From contig JAHDBO010000090.1 of NCBI GenBank assembly GCA_020630355.1, forward strand, positions 1 to 7,674: a DNA stretch of 7,674 nucleotides. Reading direction: 5' to 3'. Within the stretch, counting starts at the first letter, position 1; each line of letters begins with the position of its first letter. This document shows positions 6,016 through 7,674 of the stretch, piece by piece. This stretch comes from Saprospiraceae bacterium (GTDB taxonomy: Bacteria > Bacteroidota > Bacteroidia > Chitinophagales > Saprospiraceae). A model generated the notes under the pieces. It was not told the DNA's origin. It was given only the letters and a program-made list of their open reading frames with translations, and ran no database searches. Position numbers and translations under genes: made by a program.

Positions 6016-6204
6016 ATGGCACATCCTAAGAGTAGAATTTCAAAACAAAGAAAGAGAAAACGTCGTACCCACAAAAAAGCGACTGCTCCGACTTTGTCAT
6101 TATGTAAGCAGACTGGAGAAACACACATGAGGCACCGTGCCTATGAGCATGAGGGGAATCTTTATTATAAAGGCAAAGTCTTGATTGCAACTGAGGAGGA
6201 GTAA
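6016..6204 (+). CDS. rpmF: 50S ribosomal protein L32
   Basis: A 62-residue ribosomal protein bL32, part of the large subunit near the exit side of the peptidyl transferase region. The N-terminus, MAHPKSRISKQRKRKRRTHK, is the basic, rRNA-threading arm typical of Bacteroidota L32. The C-terminal part shows the family pattern LCKQTGETHMRHRAY, followed by GNLYYKGKVLI. Only one cysteine (Cys30) is present, so this is the form without the four-cysteine zinc ribbon. The start ATG is unambiguous, and no Shine-Dalgarno is seen in the AT-rich leader. It follows yceD in the conserved order and ends 24 bases before a strong intrinsic terminator. The plsX and fabH genes that often follow rpmF are missing here. 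Confidence 0.97.
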   Translation: MAHPKSRISKQRKRKRRTHKKATAPTLSLCKQTGETHMRHRAYEHEGNLYYKGKVLIATEEE

Positions 6205-6228
6205 ATCCAGCTCAATGACCATATAAAT

Positions 6229-6261
6229 GGCTTCCGTACCCGATACGTGAAGCCTTTTTTT
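6229..6261 (+). terminator. Intrinsic terminator after rpmF
   Basis: GGCTTC-CGTA (6229-6238), loop CCCGA, then TACG (6244-6247), a bulged T, and GAAGCC (6249-6254) give a 10-base-pair stem with one bulge, followed directly by seven T (6255-6261). It has the classic form of a Rho-independent terminator for the yceD-rpmF transcript. The T-tract ends only 15 bases before the ridA start, so it may instead, or also, act as an attenuator for ridA. Confidence 0.88.
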
Positions 6262-6276
6262 GTTTCTAAAAAATGA

Positions 6277-6660
6277 ATGATGAAAAAAATTATCGAAACG
6301 AAAAATGCGCCCGCTCCTGTCGGTCCCTACAATCAGGCAACAGAATACAATGGGGTTCTATATGTTTCAGGCCAAATTGCCATCAACCCTGCGACGGGCG
6401 ACTTGGTGATGGACGATATTGAAACGGAAACACATCAGGTCATGAAAAATCTGAAAGCCGTTTTGACAGAGGCGGGTATGACTTTTGAAAACATATTGAA
6501 ATGCTCTGTTTTTGTGTCTGATATGAACAACTATGCGCGTATCAATGCGGTTTATTCTGAGTATTTCAATGATGATACTGCGCCTGCAAGGGAATTAGTC
6601 GAAGTGGCTAATCTTCCAAAGTTTGTAAATATTGAGATTTCTGTCATTGCAGGGCGGTAG
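6277..6660 (+). CDS. ridA: RidA family 2-iminobutanoate/2-iminopropanoate deaminase
   Basis: A complete 127-residue RidA (YjgF/YER057c/UK114) protein, close to the 128 residues of E. coli RidA. It forms cytoplasmic trimers that hydrolyse reactive imines and enamines such as 2-aminoacrylate released by PLP enzymes, protecting those enzymes. Key residues are present: GPYNQA (16-21) with Tyr18, VSGQI (30-34), the substrate-anchoring Arg105 in PAREL, VEVANLPK (108-115) and Glu120 in NIEISVIA. The pattern fits the archetypal, active RidA group; Leu replaces the Cys found at 107 in E. coli, which is not expected to abolish activity. ATG at 6277 and the next codon, ATG at 6280, are both possible starts. 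The gene lies 15 bases after the rpmF terminator with no clear promoter and 76 bases before trpS, so a ridA-trpS unit is plausible. Confidence 0.95.
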   Translation: MMKKIIETKNAPAPVGPYNQATEYNGVLYVSGQIAINPATGDLVMDDIETETHQVMKNLKAVLTEAGMTFENILKCSVFVSDMNNYARINAVYSEYFNDDTAPARELVEVANLPKFVNIEISVIAGR

Positions 6661-6736
6661 CTCGGAATTTTTTCATGGATTTTTTTGTTGGAATCTGCAA
6701 TCAACATTTCCCGGAAGGGACTAAATTTTAAACAAG

Positions 6737-7674
6737 ATGAAAAGAGTATTATCCTGTACACAACCTACTGGCAATCTACATTTAGGACGCTATTTTGGAG
6801 CCGTTGAAAACTGGGTAAATCTCCAATCTGAACATAAATGTATGTATGGCGTCGTAGACTGCCATGCTATCACCATGCCTTTTGACCCTAAAAAACTACG
6901 GGTGGCAACTTGGGATATTGCCTTCAATTTATTGGCTTGTGGCATCAAACCAGAGAATCTGTTTATTCAGTCTTTGATTCCAGAACACACAGAGTTGGGG
7001 TGGATTTTCAACTGTTTTGCAAGCTTTGGAGAGGTGACGAGGATGACTCAATTCAAGGATAAATCCCAACAATCCAAGGAGAAAACCAAGGACTCATTCA
7101 TATCTGTAGGTTTATTTGATTATCCTGTTTTGCAGGCAGCGGATATCATGATATATAAAGCGGATTACGTGCCCGTGGGCAAAGACCAAGAGCAGCATTT
7201 GGAGTTGTCTCGCAACATTGCGAACCGATTTAACAATGCGATGGGGAAGGAATATTTTGTATTACCTGAGCCGCTTTACACGGAAATACCCAAAGTGATG
7301 TCCACAGCGGACCCTAGCCGAAAAATGAGTGCGAGCGCTGGCGAGAAGCACAACATAGACCTCTTCGCAGAGGAAGCTCGTATGCGTAAGCAAATCAAAT
7401 CTGCCGTCACCGATACAGGCGAAACACCCGAGGGAGAAATGAGCCCAGGAGTCGCTAATCTATTTAGTCTTTTGAAGGCTGCTAAAAACCTAGAAGCCCA
7501 CAATGGTTTAATGGACGATTACAAAGCTGGTGCCCTTCGTTACAGTGATTTGAAACAAACGGTGGCCGATACATTGGTGGATATGTGCGCACCAATGAAG
7601 GAACGACGTGCCGCTTTGCTTTCTGATAAGAAGAACATTAAAAATCAAATCAAGGCATCTTCGGCAGAGATTCG
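6737..7674 (+). CDS. trpS: Tryptophanyl-tRNA synthetase, 3' end cut by the window
   Basis: The first 312 codons of TrpRS, a class Ic synthetase that charges tRNA(Trp) with tryptophan in the cytoplasm. The reading frame is open to the window edge; usual bacterial length is about 325-335, so some 15 residues are probably missing. Motifs in order: PTGNLHLGRYFGA (10-22), the HIGH-equivalent, with HLGR; YGVVDCHAIT (37-46) with the conserved Asp41 and His43; DYPVLQAADI (128-137), where Asp136 is expected to bind the tryptophan indole nitrogen; VPVGKDQEQHLELSR (145-159); and KMSAS (196-200), the KMSKS-equivalent with Ala for the second Lys. IKSAVTD (220-226) is typical of bacterial TrpRS. The ATG at 6737 fits the family N-terminus (MKRVLSCTQPTG). 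The 76-base spacer after ridA holds short T-runs and a small TCCC-GGAA-GGGA hairpin (6709-6720) but no T-box leader. Confidence 0.97.
   Translation, partial: MKRVLSCTQPTGNLHLGRYFGAVENWVNLQSEHKCMYGVVDCHAITMPFDPKKLRVATWDIAFNLLACGIKPENLFIQSLIPEHTELGWIFNCFASFGEVTRMTQFKDKSQQSKEKTKDSFISVGLFDYPVLQAADIMIYKADYVPVGKDQEQHLELSRNIANRFNNAMGKEYFVLPEPLYTEIPKVMSTADPSRKMSASAGEKHNIDLFAEEARMRKQIKSAVTDTGETPEGEMSPGVANLFSLLKAAKNLEAHNGLMDDYKAGALRYSDLKQTVADTLVDMCAPMKERRAALLSDKKNIKNQIKASSAEI

Noticed and set aside
6722..6729. TAAATTTT as a trpS promoter
   Set aside because: It misses the final G of the consensus, has no -33 element, and would leave a leader of only a few bases; read-through from ridA is as likely.
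6661..6736. T-box or other riboswitch leader before trpS
   Set aside because: The spacer is only 76 bases and lacks the conserved T-box sequence and any large structure; only a 4-base-pair hairpin at 6709-6720 is seen.
7276..7503. Minus-strand 75-residue open frame within trpS
   Set aside because: It is antisense to the conserved KMSAS region of trpS with no recognisable features of its own.

Overview
The window looks like ordinary chromosomal DNA from a Bacteroidota bacterium, most likely of the Cytophagales or a nearby group. The signs are AT-rich spacers, start codons without Shine-Dalgarno pairing but with A-rich leaders, promoter elements of the Bacteroidota type (TAnnTTTG, here TAnCTTTGC), exported proteins with lipoboxes, and family variants typical of that phylum (for example the L32 beginning MAHPKSRISKQ). 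Genus-level placement is a guess. No rRNA, tRNA, CRISPR array, insertion sequence, prophage or plasmid signature was seen. No gene-free stretch exceeds 300 bases; the longest is 5181-5423.

Region 1 (8-2523, minus strand) is a probable three-gene operon in the order c-type cytochrome lipoprotein, lipoprotein with a DJ-1/PfpI domain, DEAD-box RNA helicase, with gaps of 8 and 15 bases. A promoter-like -7 element just before the helicase start suggests that the helicase can also be transcribed alone.

Region 2 (2651-3767, plus strand) diverges from region 1 across a 127-base spacer. It holds a DinB-family protein and a CIA30-domain protein, both with export signals. The four genes from 1271 to 3767 are therefore all predicted to act outside the cytoplasm.

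Region 3 (3915-5180) is a complete peptidase T gene with its own candidate promoter and a GTG start. A 243-base AT-rich spacer follows, with a weak hairpin and degenerate direct repeats that also occur in the spacer before the DinB gene.

Region 4 (5424-6261) is the conserved yceD (DUF177) - rpmF (ribosomal protein L32) pair, with a good promoter at one end and an intrinsic terminator at the other. The fatty-acid genes plsX and fabH, which commonly follow rpmF, are absent. Instead ridA (imine deaminase) and a tryptophanyl-tRNA synthetase gene follow; the latter is cut by the window end, probably about 15 residues short of its C-terminus.

I found no convincing undescribed system. The points most worth a second look are the cluster of exported proteins, the terminator placed 15 bases before ridA, the KMSAS variant in TrpRS, the promoter abutting the helicase start, and the shared intergenic repeat.
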